In this document: one piece after another, positions 54,860 to 64,000 of the stretch
Layout of the letters: every line of letters starts with the position of its first letter
Position numbering within the stretch: position 1 is the first letter of the stretch
Origin: Allomuricauda sp.
GTDB taxonomy: Bacteria > Bacteroidota > Bacteroidia > Flavobacteriales > Flavobacteriaceae
DNA: 64,000 nt
Direction of reading: 5' to 3'
Assembly (NCBI GenBank): GCA_017795045.1
Contig: CP051244.1
Span: forward strand, 369,033-433,032
Translations under genes and position numbers: made by a program
The notes under the pieces: model-generated
Databases searched by the model: none
Seen by the model: only the letters and a program-made list of their open reading frames with translations
Told to the model about the DNA's origin: nothing

Positions 54860-57553
54860 CTAGAGTTTTTTCTTCACAGCCACCTCTTGGAAGGCTTCTA
54901 CAATATCGCCCTCCCGGATGTCGTTGTAGTTCTTGATCTGCAGACCACAATCGTAGCCTTTGGAGACTTCCTTCACATCGTCCTTAAATCGTTTCAAGGA
55001 TGCCAGTTCGCCGGTAAAGACGACCACCCCGTCACGGATAAGTCTAATCTGTGAGTTTCTGAAAATCTTTCCACTGGTGACCATACAACCTGCAATGGTT
55101 CCGATCTTGGAAATCTTGAAGGTTTCCCTAATCTCGGCATTTCCGGTCACCTCTTCTTTCATCACTGGTGAAAGCATGCCTTCCATAGCGTCTTTGAGAT
55201 CATTGATGGCATCGTAGATGATGGAATAGGTCCTGATATCGATTTCTTCTTTCTCTGCCACGATACGGGCGTTGCCCATTGGCCTAACGTTAAATCCTAT
55301 AATGATCGCATCGGAGGCGCTGGCCAACAACACATCGGATTCCGTAATGGCACCCACACCTTTGTGGATGATATTCACTTGGATTTCGTCTGTTGACAGT
55401 TTTTGGAAGGAATCCGTCAAGGCCTCCACAGAACCGTCCACATCCCCTTTAAGGATAATGTTGAGCTCCTTGAAATCGCCCAGCGCTATTCGTCTTCCAA
55501 TTTCGTCCAAGGTAATGTGTCGCTGTGTCCGTACAGACTGCTCACGCTGCAGTTGCGAACGTTTGGCCGCAATCTGTTTTGCTTCCCGCTCATCCTCCAA
55601 CACATTGAATCGGTCCCCTGCTTGTGGTGCACCATCCAACCCTAAAATTGAGATTGGCGTTGCCGGTCCAGCCTTTTTCACATTCTTACCGCGTTCATCC
55701 TGCATAGCCTTTACCTTACCACTGCAAGTCCCGGCCAATACGTAGTCCCCAATCTTTAGGGTACCGGTCTGAACCAAGATCGTTGAAACATATCCTCGTC
55801 CTTTATCCAAAAAGGCCTCCACTACGGTACCTGAGGCCAATCGGTCTGGATTCGCTTTGAGTTCCAGCAGTTCCGCTTCCAACAATACTTTTTCCAACAA
55901 TTCCTTAACACCTTGACCTGTCTTGGCAGATATGTCATGGGATTGGATCTTTCCTCCCCAGTCTTCCACCAAAAGGTTCATCTGGGCAAGGCCTTCCTTG
56001 ATCTTATCTGGATTGGCGGTCTGCTTATCCACCTTGTTTATGGCAAACACAATGGGCACCCCAGCCGCTTGCGCATGGCTAATGGCCTCCTTGGTCTGTG
56101 GCATGATATCGTCATCCGCAGCAATCACGATGATGGCAATATCGGTGACCTGGGCTCCACGTGCCCGCATTGCGGTAAAAGCCTCGTGACCCGGTGTATC
56201 CAAAAAGGTAATCCGTTGTCCGTTTTCCAGCGTTACCCCGTAGGCACCAATGTGCTGGGTAATACCTCCACTTTCTCCGGCAATCACATTTTCTTCCCTG
56301 ACATAATCCAACAAAGAGGTCTTACCGTGGTCTACGTGACCCATAACGGTAACGATCGGCGCTCTTGCCACCATATCTTCCGGAGCATCTTCCACCTCCT
56401 CTATGGTCTCTTCGATTTCCGCAGTGACAAATTCCACTTCGTACCCAAATTCATCGGCAACAATGGAAAGGGTTTCTGCATCCAAACGTTGGTTCATGGT
56501 TACCATGATACCGAGGGACATACAAGCGGAGATGATCTGTGTTGTGGACACATCCATCATGGTGGCCACTTCGTTCACGGTAACAAACTCCGTTACCTTG
56601 AGGATTTTGCTCTCCAACTCTTGCTGTTCCAGGTCCTTTTCGGTCTGTTGACGGTGTTGGTCCCTTTTCTCCCTTCTATATTTGGCTCCTTTGCCCTTGC
56701 TGGATTTCCCTTGGAGTTTTTCCAAGGTTTCCCGCACCTGCTTTTGTACTTCTTCCTCGGTAGGCTCCACTTTGGGAACAGCACCTCTTTGGGCACCTCT
56801 TCTACCGGGTCCGTTACCCCTATTCGGACGTCCTCCGCCAGACTGGGCATCGTTCTTTACAATTCGCTTCCTTCTCTTTCTTCTATCTGCGCTGCTATCA
56901 GATCCGTTGGCATCGGATTTTTTCTGATCTTCTTTCTTCTTTTTGGGCTTGTTGAATTGCGAAAGGTCTATCTTATCTCCCGTAATCTTTGGGCCGGACA
57001 GTTTCTTGTATTGGGTTTTGATGGTACCGGACTCCGCTGGCGCTTCTTCCTTCTCCTCTTTTACCTCTACCTTCTTGACCTCTTTTGGGGGAGCAGCCTC
57101 TTCTTTTTTGGGAGCTTCCGCTTCCACTTTGGGTGCTTCCACCTTTTCCTCGGACTCCTTTTCCTTTTCTTTGGGCGTTTCCGGCTTTTTGTCCAAATCT
57201 ATTTTACCCACAGTCTTGGGACCGGAAAGTTCAGCTTTGGCTTTTATCACCTGTTGTTCAGCCTCTCTTTTCTCCCTAGCCAGTCTGCGTTCTTCCTGTT
57301 CCTGCTCCATTTGGACCCTGATGGCTTCCTTCTCCTTGCGCTTTTCTTCACCAACCTCCTTGGAAGCTACCTTTTTACTCTTATCCGTCTGGAACTCATC
57401 CAACAGTACTTGATACACTTCGTCCGTGATCTTTGTAGTGGGACGCGCCTCTACCTCATGACCTTGTGAGGAAAGGTAGTCCACTGCTCGATCAAGTGAA
57501 ATGTTCAATTCCCTGAGAACTTTGTTAAGTCGTATTGTTGGGTTTCCTGCCAT
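54860..57553 (-). CDS. infB: Translation initiation factor IF-2
   Basis: 897-residue GTPase that brings formyl-Met-tRNA to the 30S subunit and promotes subunit joining. The N-terminus is long and very charged (Lys/Glu-rich, residues about 70-300), followed by the G domain with GHVDHGKT (405-412), DTPGHE and NKVD, and then domains II-IV. Last gene of the rimP-nusA-infB operon (42 bases after nusA), ending at a terminator facing the SPOR gene. Because the reverse strand of the biased Lys/Glu repeats is open for long stretches, antisense reading frames here are artefacts. Confidence 0.97.
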   Translation of the reverse strand: MAGNPTIRLNKVLRELNISLDRAVDYLSSQGHEVEARPTTKITDEVYQVLLDEFQTDKSKKVASKEVGEEKRKEKEAIRVQMEQEQEERRLAREKREAEQQVIKAKAELSGPKTVGKIDLDKKPETPKEKEKESEEKVEAPKVEAEAPKKEEAAPPKEVKKVEVKEEKEEAPAESGTIKTQYKKLSGPKITGDKIDLSQFNKPKKKKEDQKKSDANGSDSSADRRKRRKRIVKNDAQSGGGRPNRGNGPGRRGAQRGAVPKVEPTEEEVQKQVRETLEKLQGKSSKGKGAKYRREKRDQHRQQTEKDLEQQELESKILKVTEFVTVNEVATMMDVSTTQIISACMSLGIMVTMNQRLDAETLSIVADEFGYEVEFVTAEIEETIEEVEDAPEDMVARAPIVTVMGHVDHGKTSLLDYVREENVIAGESGGITQHIGAYGVTLENGQRITFLDTPGHEAFTAMRARGAQVTDIAIIVIAADDDIMPQTKEAISHAQAAGVPIVFAINKVDKQTANPDKIKEGLAQMNLLVEDWGGKIQSHDISAKTGQGVKELLEKVLLEAELLELKANPDRLASGTVVEAFLDKGRGYVSTILVQTGTLKIGDYVLAGTCSGKVKAMQDERGKNVKKAGPATPISILGLDGAPQAGDRFNVLEDEREAKQIAAKRSQLQREQSVRTQRHITLDEIGRRIALGDFKELNIILKGDVDGSVEALTDSFQKLSTDEIQVNIIHKGVGAITESDVLLASASDAIIIGFNVRPMGNARIVAEKEEIDIRTYSIIYDAINDLKDAMEGMLSPVMKEEVTGNAEIRETFKISKIGTIAGCMVTSGKIFRNSQIRLIRDGVVVFTGELASLKRFKDDVKEVSKGYDCGLQIKNYNDIREGDIVEAFQEVAVKKKL

Positions 57554-57595
57554 AAATTGTTTTGCTTGCCCTAAAATTCGCTGCTAATATATAGT

Positions 57596-58828
57596 TTAAT
57601 CTTCAAATTCTTCCTTGAGGATACGAACGACTTCCTGTACGGTTTCTTCTTCTAGGTCGGTTCGCTTCACCAAGTCACTTACATCTTGTTCCAAAACGCT
57701 TCGGGCGGTGTCCAATCCAATTTTCTTGAATTCCTCGATCACCCAGCTTTCTATCTCATCCGAGAATTCGGTCAATTCCACATCTTCCTCTACACCTTCA
57801 CGGAATACATCAATCTCATAACCAGTCAATTGGCCTGCTAATCGGATATTATGTCCTCCCCTACCGATAGCTTTGGAAACTTCTTCAGGTTTTAGGTAAA
57901 CCTGTGCCGTCTTTTTCTCATCGTTCAACTTAACGGACGATACCCTCGCCGGGCTCAACGCCCTTGTCACCATCAATTGTGCATTGTTGGTCCAGTTGAT
58001 GACATCAATATTTTCATTGCCCAATTCACGGACAATTCCATGGATTCGGCTTCCTTTCATTCCCACACAGGCTCCTACGGGATCAATTCTATCGTCATAG
58101 GAGTCCACGGCAACCTTTGCTTTTTCGCCAGGGATACGAACCGCTTTTTTAATAGTGATCAATCCATCGAACACTTCCGGGATTTCTTGGAAGAACAATT
58201 GCTCCAAGAAAATAGGCGAAGTCCTTGACATGATGATGGTGGGCTTATTTCCCTTCAACTCAACACTCTCAATGATTCCCCTTACGTTATCACCTTTGCG
58301 GAAAAAGTCAGATGGAATCTGCTTTTCCTTGGGAAGAATGATTTCGTTCCCTTCATCATCCAACAAAATGATGGCCTTGTGGCGAATGTGGTGTACCTCA
58401 GCCGTGTAAATCTCACCCTCCAAGTCCTTAAATTGCTTGTAGATGGTGGTGTTGTCATGCTCATGGATCTTGGAAATAAGGTTTTGGCGCAAGGCCAAAA
58501 TGGCCCTTCTTCCAAGGTCGATCAACTTCACTTCTTCGGAAACATCTTCCCCAACCTCAAAATCGGGCTCGATTTTTCTAGCTTCCGTAAGGGAGATTTC
58601 CTCGTTGGGATCTTCCACTTCACCGTCCTCTACCACAACTCGGTTTCTCCAAATCTCCAAATCCCCTTTATCTGGGTTGATGATGATATCAAAGTTATCA
58701 TCGGAACCAAATTTCTTCTTGAGTGCATTTCGGAACACATCTTCCAAAATGGCCATAAGGGTCACCCTGTCAATAAACTTATCGTCCTTAAACTCCGAAA
58801 AGGATTCGATGAGCGCTAGGTTTTCCAT
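57596..58828 (-). CDS. nusA: Transcription termination/antitermination factor NusA
   Basis: 410 residues: N-terminal RNA-polymerase-binding domain (1-130), S1 domain (about 135-200, GEIYTAEVHHI), two KH domains (VGACVGMKGSRIHGIVRELGNENIDVI; AIGRGGHNIRLAGQLTGYEI) and a short acidic C-terminus. The C-terminal repeats of E. coli NusA are missing, as is usual outside Gammaproteobacteria. NusA modulates pausing and termination and in E. coli regulates its own operon, which makes the hairpin in the leader upstream interesting. It follows rimP after 13 bases. Confidence 0.97.
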   Translation of the reverse strand: MENLALIESFSEFKDDKFIDRVTLMAILEDVFRNALKKKFGSDDNFDIIINPDKGDLEIWRNRVVVEDGEVEDPNEEISLTEARKIEPDFEVGEDVSEEVKLIDLGRRAILALRQNLISKIHEHDNTTIYKQFKDLEGEIYTAEVHHIRHKAIILLDDEGNEIILPKEKQIPSDFFRKGDNVRGIIESVELKGNKPTIIMSRTSPIFLEQLFFQEIPEVFDGLITIKKAVRIPGEKAKVAVDSYDDRIDPVGACVGMKGSRIHGIVRELGNENIDVINWTNNAQLMVTRALSPARVSSVKLNDEKKTAQVYLKPEEVSKAIGRGGHNIRLAGQLTGYEIDVFREGVEEDVELTEFSDEIESWVIEEFKKIGLDTARSVLEQDVSDLVKRTDLEEETVQEVVRILKEEFED

Positions 58829-58841
58829 TTTTTAACTACAA

Positions 58842-59303
58842 TTAAAATTTTAAAATAACTTTTGCTTCTTGTATGTCAGAAAATGCAATTTCCTGCTTTT
58901 TCTGTACGGTAACTTTTCCTTTACCCACGGGTTTGGGCTCACGGGCCTTCCACTCCAAGGTAATACTATTTTCCGAAGCCTGGACCAAGGTGCCTTCCAA
59001 CTCTTCACCACCTGTCCTGACCTTTATTTTCCTACCAATATTCTTCGTATACTGACGTGGCAACTGCAATGGGGATGTAGCCCCTGCCGAAGTGACCTCC
59101 AAGGAAAAATCTTCTTCCTCTCGATCCAAGTTGTGCTCTATGGCACGACTCACATTCATACAATCCTGAAGATCGACCCCTTGATCTCCGTCCAAAATCA
59201 CCCTAATGGTGTTATCCCCCCCTACGGTAAAATCAATCAAAAACAAAGATGGGTTCTCTTCCAAGGCCTTGTTCAACAACGATTCCACTTTTTCTTTCAA
59301 CAT
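58842..59303 (-). CDS. rimP: Ribosome maturation factor RimP
   Basis: 153 residues from ATG 59303; the longer frame runs through the leader hairpin and is rejected. RimP helps the 30S subunit mature. Recognisable stretches are DQGVDLQDCMNVSRAIEHNLD and FSLEVTSAGATSPLQLPRQYTKNIG (the family's SSPGLdRPL-like region). First gene of rimP-nusA-infB, a very conserved order. A promoter and a terminator-like hairpin precede it. Confidence 0.95.
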   Translation of the reverse strand: MLKEKVESLLNKALEENPSLFLIDFTVGGDNTIRVILDGDQGVDLQDCMNVSRAIEHNLDREEEDFSLEVTSAGATSPLQLPRQYTKNIGRKIKVRTGGEELEGTLVQASENSITLEWKAREPKPVGKGKVTVQKKQEIAFSDIQEAKVILKF

Positions 59304-59390
59304 GAGCACATCAAATAAAGGTTGTCCCTTCACAAAAACTGAAGCGGTATCACTAGGCTTTTTTGGTGACCAAATAAGGGTTTTGCCAAT

Positions 59391-59415
59391 AAAAGAGGGG
59401 ACTCTAAGTCCCCTC
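59391..59415 (-). promoter_or_regulatory. Terminator-like hairpin in the rimP-nusA-infB leader
   Basis: On the minus strand GAGGGGACT, loop TAG, AGTCCCCTC, then TTTTATT. Nine-base perfect stem with a short U-run, about 23-43 bases after the predicted start and 90 bases before rimP. It would work as an attenuator or early terminator, possibly a target of NusA; experimentally untested. Confidence 0.6.
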
Positions 59416-59444
59416 ATGAATACTTTTATATCCGTTCAGCTGCG

Positions 59445-59477
59445 CAAATATACGATAATTATATCAGTATGTGCAAA
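59445..59477 (-). promoter_or_regulatory. Promoter of rimP-nusA-infB
   Basis: Minus strand TTTG (59474-59477), 21-base spacer, TATATTTG (59445-59452). Predicted start near 59437, leaving a leader of about 135 bases that contains the hairpin. Confidence 0.65.
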
Positions 59478-59683
59478 CTAAGGCCACAAAACTGTTTTTG
59501 CGAATTGATTTCAAAAAAGCATACCGTTCCACACCGCATCAGTTCAATTCATTTTTCGAAACAAAAACCTCTTCAGGCATTCCTTATTTTTAGGGAATGC
59601 ATGGGCATGACCCTGCAAATCCACACTAAACATCCATATTCCCCCATTTCACAACAAATATTTTCAACAGATTCCTCCGCGGT

Positions 59684-59691
59684 TAGTTTTG
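59684..59691 (+). promoter_or_regulatory. Possible -7 box before the 1140-residue secreted protein
   Basis: TAGTTTTG fits TAnnTTTG, 22 bases before the ATG at 59714. No TTG at the usual distance upstream. Confidence 0.35.
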
Positions 59692-59713
59692 CACTCTTAA
59701 ACATAAAGCGGCT

Positions 59714-62700
59714 ATGGGCTTAATCTTATACGGCAAACAGATAGCAAAAAGAGTACCGTCAAGGAACTATCTTTTCCTACTCCTTTTGTTGCTGGGCAGC
59801 TCATCCCTATCCTCACAAACCACACTTTGGAACGAAAATTTCACGTACAACAACAACACCCAAAGTGGAACCGCGACAGGCCCTTCTGCTTCGGATTGGA
59901 CTACAGACCGAGGCAACAGACTATCCGTTAGGAACAATGCATTAAGAGGCAGAAACCTGGATTCCCAAGGCACTTGGCAAACCGACCCGATCGACATCAC
60001 CGGATACGACTTCATAAGTTTCAGCATGGAAACCTGGGTGGATGATGAAGATGAAATGGACAATGGCAATGATTATTTCAGGGGAGCATACCGTATTGAC
60101 GGAGGATCTTGGCAGCAATTTGTAAATGCCTCTGGATCGGATTCGGACCCACTGGACCCTTCTTATACGGTAAACCTATCCACTACCGGGAATTCCACCC
60201 TCGAAATCAGGGTGCAAATGCTCAACCAAAATAATGATGAGCAATATTATATTGATGATGTATCGGTTGTTGGATATTCTGGAATATGCAACGGCGAGAT
60301 TGATTTTGAATTTTATGATAGTGTCCCATCAGGTTACACCACAGACAATATCCCAACTTCCGGAGCCTTGGGAACAGGTGTGTTCTCCAGTTTTGATGTG
60401 GACGCCCTCCAAAATCAGGAAGATCCGGGGGATGCCGAAAGTTTTAGCATCAGATACTCTGGATATATCCAAATCAACACCGCAGGCTCCTATACTTTTT
60501 ATACCTCATCGGATGATGGCTCCAAACTCTTCATTGATGGAACCCAAGTGGTGGACAACGATGGTCTGCACGGCACACAAGAAAGGTCGGGCTCCATATC
60601 ACTTAGCGCAGGCTTGCATCCCATCACCGTCCTGTTTTTTGAAAATGGCGGCGGGGAAACCTTAAACGTCCAATACCAAGGCCCTTCCATTTCCAAACAA
60701 AACGTACCTTTTTCCATATTGTATTCCAATTGTAGCGTAGCCATAGCAGATTTGGATGGCGATGGCATTGAGGACAGTGTTGACGTTGATGACGACAACG
60801 ATGGTATATTGGATACAGATGAATGTGGTGGATTGAGTGTAAATTATGCCATATCAGCTACCAATATCAGACACTTTAGCAATGACTCCAACGCCCAAGG
60901 AAATCCCGGGACAACATATGCCTCCAACTCGCCCACCACATATCCTGGAGCAAGCTCCATCCTACTTCTTCAGTTCCCAACGGCATTGCCCATAGGCACC
61001 AGTGTAAGTGTATTTTTAGGGGCAGATCCCGCAGTGACCGATACAGATATGCAATTACAACGTTCGGATGCCGCAGGAAACAGCAATGGCTGGATTGCCA
61101 ATGCCGACAATACTGCACCGGGCTCCATACGGGAAGTTACCTTTACCGTAAGTGGAAGCTCCTTGGAGTATCTTCGTATTGAGGCCTACCAAATTGGAGC
61201 AAGAATCTATGGCGCCAGTTATAGTGGCACCGTGGATTGCACTACCGTAGATACCGATGGGGACGGCATCCCCAATTACCAAGACCTTGATAGCGATGGT
61301 GACGGCATCCCCGATAATGTGGAGGCCCAAACCTCTTTGGGATATACAGCACCCACTGGCAGCGATTCAGACAATGATGGTTTGGACAACGCCTATGAAA
61401 CAGGTGGGATTTCTTATGTGGACACTGATGGGGATGGCACGCCCGATTTTTTGGATACGGACAGCGACAATGACGGAACAAATGACACTACGGAAGCCGC
61501 CCTTTCCCTCTCAGGAACGGACAGCGATAATGATGGCTTGGATGATAATATGGACACCTCAACCGATTACGGCGACCCAGGTGGAACCATTGATGACCCC
61601 ACCACAACCAGTGGAGGCAGCATTATGCTACCGGATTCCGACGGGGACGCTGCATCCGGTGGTGATTTGGATTTTAGGGACGATACCAATGATGGCAACC
61701 AACCGCCCTCCATTTCTGCTACCGGAGATCAGATATTCTGTCCCGGCAGTCCAATAGCCATTGCTGAAAGTGTATCCATTTCAGACCCAGATACCGCTAC
61801 CTTGGATGCAGTCTATATACAGATAACTTCCAACTACGACAATTCGGGCGACCTCTTGAGCTTAACGGGTACACACCCCAATATCACAGCCAGCTGGAGC
61901 TCTTCGGAAGGAAGACTTACCTTGACCGGTCCGGCTACACTAGCAGAATTTGAAACAGCTGTGGCTGCTGTCACATTCCAAACCACCGCAACAGTTGCTT
62001 CTGGGGATACCCGAAGTTTTTCCATCGTATTGAACGAGGCCAATTACCTTGCCTCCACCGGACACTATTACGAATATGTGCCCGCTTTGGGCATCACATG
62101 GACCTCTGCCAGGGATGCCGCCACTCTCCGAACATTTTATGGACTCCAAGGATATTTGGCCACCATTTCCATTCAGGATGAATCCGACCTTTTGGGGTCG
62201 CAAGCTCCAGGAGCTGGGTGGATCGGGGCCAGCGACGCCGCCTTGGAAGGGGATTGGTATTGGGTAACCGGTCCAGAAGCCGGAACTTTGTTCTGGAGGG
62301 GAAATGCCTCAGGAACTGCCTTTGCCTACGAATTTTGGAACGGCGGGGAACCGAACAACTCAGGGAACGAAGATTATGCACACATCACAGCCCCGGGAGT
62401 TGGTCTTCCAGGTTCTTGGAATGACCTCTCCAATACAGGAGCCGCAAGCGGGGATTATCAACCTAAAGGATATTTGGTAGAATATGGAGGAATGCCCGGA
62501 GACCCACCTTACCCAAACCTTGCCGCAACCACAACCATTACCGTGGACAATGTTGCACCAACTGCCAGTAACCCGGCACCCCTAGCGGTGTATTGCACAG
62601 ATGATATTCCAGTACCCGATGTCACCGTTGTTAATGACGAAGCCGATAATTGTGATGCGAACCCTACCGTAACTTTCATCAGCGATGTTAGTGATGGTGG

Positions 62701-63136
62701 ATCCAATCCGGAAGTCATCACACGCACCTATAGGATAACTGATGTATCTGGAAATTTCTTGGATGTACAACAGACCATCACCGTTTCACCATTCAGCATT
62801 TCAAGTCAACCCACCGATCAAAATGTTGTTGCAGGGAATTCTGCCAACTTCTCCGTAACCGCCAGCAATGTTGACACCTACCAATGGGAGGTGAGCACTG
62901 ACGGAGGTAGCAACTTTGTATCCCTTACCGATGGCCCGGAATACACCGGGACACAAACGGCCAATCTTTCCGTGGTTGGGGCTGGGACCGATAAAAACGG
63001 ATACACCTTCCGAGTATTGGTTTCCAATTCCTCGGGGTCATGTAGCGCCCTTACTTCGGATGAAGCTACCTTGACGGTAAAAGTAGGGACCGTAATCACC
63101 AACCGTAGGGTTACGTACCGGGTAAACAAAAATTGA
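59714..63136 (+). CDS. Large secreted multidomain protein (PA14, thrombospondin type 3, C-type lectin)
   Basis: 1140 residues. Signal peptide (about 17-34) and a beta-sandwich region (about 35-190) come first. A PA14 domain follows (about 194-326, [20 protein letters not shown]), then Asp-rich calcium-binding thrombospondin type 3 repeats (about 349-372 and 513-621, [17 protein letters not shown]), then a cadherin-like stretch interrupted by a C-type lectin domain (about 785-926, with FWNGGEPNN and SWNDL). A HYR-like and an Ig-like domain (about 943-1126) lead to the ending [14 protein letters not shown]. It is expected at the cell surface or secreted. I see no standard T9SS type A or B sorting domain at the C-terminus. 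Sugar or glycan binding is likely; the target is unknown. Confidence 0.88.
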   Translation: MGLILYGKQIAKRVPSRNYLFLLLLLLGSSSLSSQTTLWNENFTYNNNTQSGTATGPSASDWTTDRGNRLSVRNNALRGRNLDSQGTWQTDPIDITGYDFISFSMETWVDDEDEMDNGNDYFRGAYRIDGGSWQQFVNASGSDSDPLDPSYTVNLSTTGNSTLEIRVQMLNQNNDEQYYIDDVSVVGYSGICNGEIDFEFYDSVPSGYTTDNIPTSGALGTGVFSSFDVDALQNQEDPGDAESFSIRYSGYIQINTAGSYTFYTSSDDGSKLFIDGTQVVDNDGLHGTQERSGSISLSAGLHPITVLFFENGGGETLNVQYQGPSISKQNVPFSILYSNCSVAIADLDGDGIEDSVDVDDDNDGILDTDECGGLSVNYAISATNIRHFSNDSNAQGNPGTTYASNSPTTYPGASSILLLQFPTALPIGTSVSVFLGADPAVTDTDMQLQRSDAAGNSNGWIANADNTAPGSIREVTFTVSGSSLEYLRIEAYQIGARIYGASYSGTVDCTTVDTDGDGIPNYQDLDSDGDGIPDNVEAQTSLGYTAPTGSDSDNDGLDNAYETGGISYVDTDGDGTPDFLDTDSDNDGTNDTTEAALSLSGTDSDNDGLDDNMDTSTDYGDPGGTIDDPTTTSGGSIMLPDSDGDAASGGDLDFRDDTNDGNQPPSISATGDQIFCPGSPIAIAESVSISDPDTATLDAVYIQITSNYDNSGDLLSLTGTHPNITASWSSSEGRLTLTGPATLAEFETAVAAVTFQTTATVASGDTRSFSIVLNEANYLASTGHYYEYVPALGITWTSARDAATLRTFYGLQGYLATISIQDESDLLGSQAPGAGWIGASDAALEGDWYWVTGPEAGTLFWRGNASGTAFAYEFWNGGEPNNSGNEDYAHITAPGVGLPGSWNDLSNTGAASGDYQPKGYLVEYGGMPGDPPYPNLAATTTITVDNVAPTASNPAPLAVYCTDDIPVPDVTVVNDEADNCDANPTVTFISDVSDGGSNPEVITRTYRITDVSGNFLDVQQTITVSPFSISSQPTDQNVVAGNSANFSVTASNVDTYQWEVSTDGGSNFVSLTDGPEYTGTQTANLSVVGAGTDKNGYTFRVLVSNSSGSCSALTSDEATLTVKVGTVITNRRVTYRVNKN

Positions 63137-63224
63137 CCCAGCACTAAAATCGCTCCGTGTTGGACCAAGCCCTTAGCCAAAATCCAAGCGCTTTTTCATT
63201 CCAAATTCCTGTTACCTTTACAGC

Positions 63225-64000
63225 ATGAGGTTTTTTCAAAATCCGAAGACTGTATATTATTTCAAACGGATTCTTCCTTTTGGAATCATTTGGCTGGTGC
63301 TCAGTTGGTTTATTTTGCTTATTGAATCCATGGCCACCGAATATAAAAATGTCCGTCCCGAAACTGACATAACGGTCACTTGGGATATTCTTCTGTTCGC
63401 CTCCCTTGCGGTCTTTGTAGTAGGTTTGGCCGTAGGGACCCTTGAGGTCTTTTGGTTGGGAAAACTATTTAAGTCCAAAGGTTTTGGACAAAAGATTCTA
63501 TATAAAATGGGATTTTACCTCCTCTTCATGTTGGTCATTAACCTGATTGCCTATCCCATTGCGGCGAGCCTTGAGCTCAACGCTTCATTGGGAAATCCTG
63601 AAGTATGGCAAAAGTTTTCAAATTATATGGTCAGTCGAACTTTTTTAAGCACCTTGATTTCCTTGACCTTCAGCATTTTTGTGTCGCTGCTATATTCGGG
63701 CATCAGTGAACATCTTGGGCATGATGTACTACTCAACTTTTTCTCTGGCAAATACCATCAACCCAAAGAAGAATCCCGTATTTTCATGTTTCTGGATATG
63801 AAATCCTCCACATCATGGGCAGAACAACTGGGACACCAACAATACTTTCGTTTTTTAAGGGATTACTACAACCAACTTTCCAACGCGATTATTACACACC
63901 GGGGTGAAGTGTACCAATACATAGGAGATGAAATTGTAATTACCTGGAAACAGGACAAGGGACTGTCCCAACAACATTGCGTACAGTGCTTTTACAGTAT
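63225..64000 (+). CDS. Membrane-bound class III nucleotide cyclase (partial)
   Basis: The first 258 residues are in the window; the gene runs off the right edge. Four predicted transmembrane helices (about 19-37, 53-75, 97-118, 142-165) are followed by a cytoplasmic class III adenylyl/guanylyl cyclase domain. Its first metal-binding Asp is in FLDMKSST (Asp191) and the second in GDEIVITW (Asp235). ATG 63225 lies 88 bases after the previous stop, so it may or may not share its transcript. Substrate (ATP or GTP) cannot be told without the rest of the domain. Confidence 0.85.
   Translation, partial: MRFFQNPKTVYYFKRILPFGIIWLVLSWFILLIESMATEYKNVRPETDITVTWDILLFASLAVFVVGLAVGTLEVFWLGKLFKSKGFGQKILYKMGFYLLFMLVINLIAYPIAASLELNASLGNPEVWQKFSNYMVSRTFLSTLISLTFSIFVSLLYSGISEHLGHDVLLNFFSGKYHQPKEESRIFMFLDMKSSTSWAEQLGHQQYFRFLRDYYNQLSNAIITHRGEVYQYIGDEIVITWKQDKGLSQQHCVQCFYS

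Larger units (their letters stand above)
59304..59713. other. Intergenic region between rimP and the secreted-protein gene
   Basis: 410 bases without a convincing gene. Contents: the rimP leader with hairpin 59395-59415, its promoter (59445-59477), a weak inverted repeat GCATTCC/GGAATGC (around 59579-59602), and a possible -7 box for the rightward gene (59684-59691). An 84-codon open frame on the plus strand here has no recognisable protein features. No tRNA-like fold seen. Confidence 0.6.

Noticed and set aside
55913-57469. Long plus-strand open frame of 518 codons opposite infB
   Set aside because: It is antisense to the whole IF-2 reading frame and rich in Phe, Leu and Ser, as expected from the complement of Lys/Glu-rich codons. 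No domain or start signal.
59304-59417. Longer RimP start within the leader hairpin
   Set aside because: Would encode an extra 38 residues not found in RimP and start in the hairpin itself.
59579-59602. Inverted repeat GCATTCC/GGAATGC as a terminator
   Set aside because: Only seven paired bases, no following T-run on either strand and no gene end nearby.
59469-59723. 84-codon plus-strand frame upstream of the secreted protein
   Set aside because: Low coding character, runs into the start of the next gene, and overlaps the rimP promoter region; no motif seen.
60757-61575. Asp-rich repeats as a possible tandem-repeat or CRISPR-like array
   Set aside because: The periodicity comes from thrombospondin type 3 protein repeats; the DNA units are not identical and there are no spacers.

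Overview
The window looks like a chromosomal segment of a gliding-type marine member of the Flavobacteriaceae (phylum Bacteroidota). The evidence is a SprA-type translocon of the type IX secretion system (T9SS), a PorP/SprF-family protein, an alternative complex III operon, multidomain secreted adhesin-like proteins, a LytS/LytTR-type two-component pair, and gene starts without Shine-Dalgarno sequences. Several starts are preceded by the Bacteroidota promoter pattern TTG-N17-23-TAnnTTTG. A Muricauda/Allomuricauda-like genus is my guess, not something shown here. I found no tRNA, rRNA, CRISPR array, insertion sequence, prophage or integrase, so this is mostly core genome.

Layout. 1-7.5 kb: start of a secreted protein (cut by the edge), fabD, a gamma-carbonic-anhydrase-like protein, a repeat-bearing gap, a response regulator and sensor kinase pair, a von Willebrand factor A protein and a PorP/SprF protein. 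7.6-12.6 kb: Nfu-type Fe-S scaffold, dodecin, a DUF255 thioredoxin-fold lipoprotein, an MscS channel and tsaB. 12.6-18.3 kb: a tripartite ABC efflux operon (ATPase, two permeases, adaptor, TolC), with tsaB as its last gene. 18.5-23.7 kb: heme O synthase, cytochrome oxidase subunits III (two) and IV, and assembly factors (SCO, a cysteine-less SCO-like protein, DUF420, a small CxxC protein). 23.9-35.6 kb: malic enzyme, ruvA, sprA, gcvH, vanZ-like and tonB. 35.7-42.4 kb: sugar transporter, queG, ruvB, a large acyl-CoA oxidase-like protein and a GIN-domain protein. 42.5-54.2 kb: an eight-gene operon actABCDEF-ctaC-ctaD encoding alternative complex III and an aa3-type oxidase. 54.4-59.3 kb: SPOR protein and rimP-nusA-infB. 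59.7-64 kb: a 1140-residue secreted protein and the start of a membrane class III nucleotide cyclase.

How the genes fit together. The two respiratory blocks are complementary. The 42.5-54.2 kb operon makes the quinol:cytochrome c oxidoreductase and oxidase subunits I/II. The 18.5-23.7 kb cluster supplies subunits III/IV, heme and copper delivery. SprA, PorP/SprF, TonB and the secreted proteins belong to surface secretion. RimP, NusA, IF-2, TsaB, QueG and RuvAB are housekeeping.

I did not find a clearly new system. The most unusual points are: a helix-hairpin-helix domain fused to the C-terminus of ActC; a terminator-like hairpin in the rimP-nusA-infB leader; the domain architecture of the sensor kinase; a helical N-terminal extension on the acyl-CoA oxidase-like protein; a cysteine-less SCO-like protein next to SCO; an ActA with six heme motifs; and small palindromic intergenic repeats.
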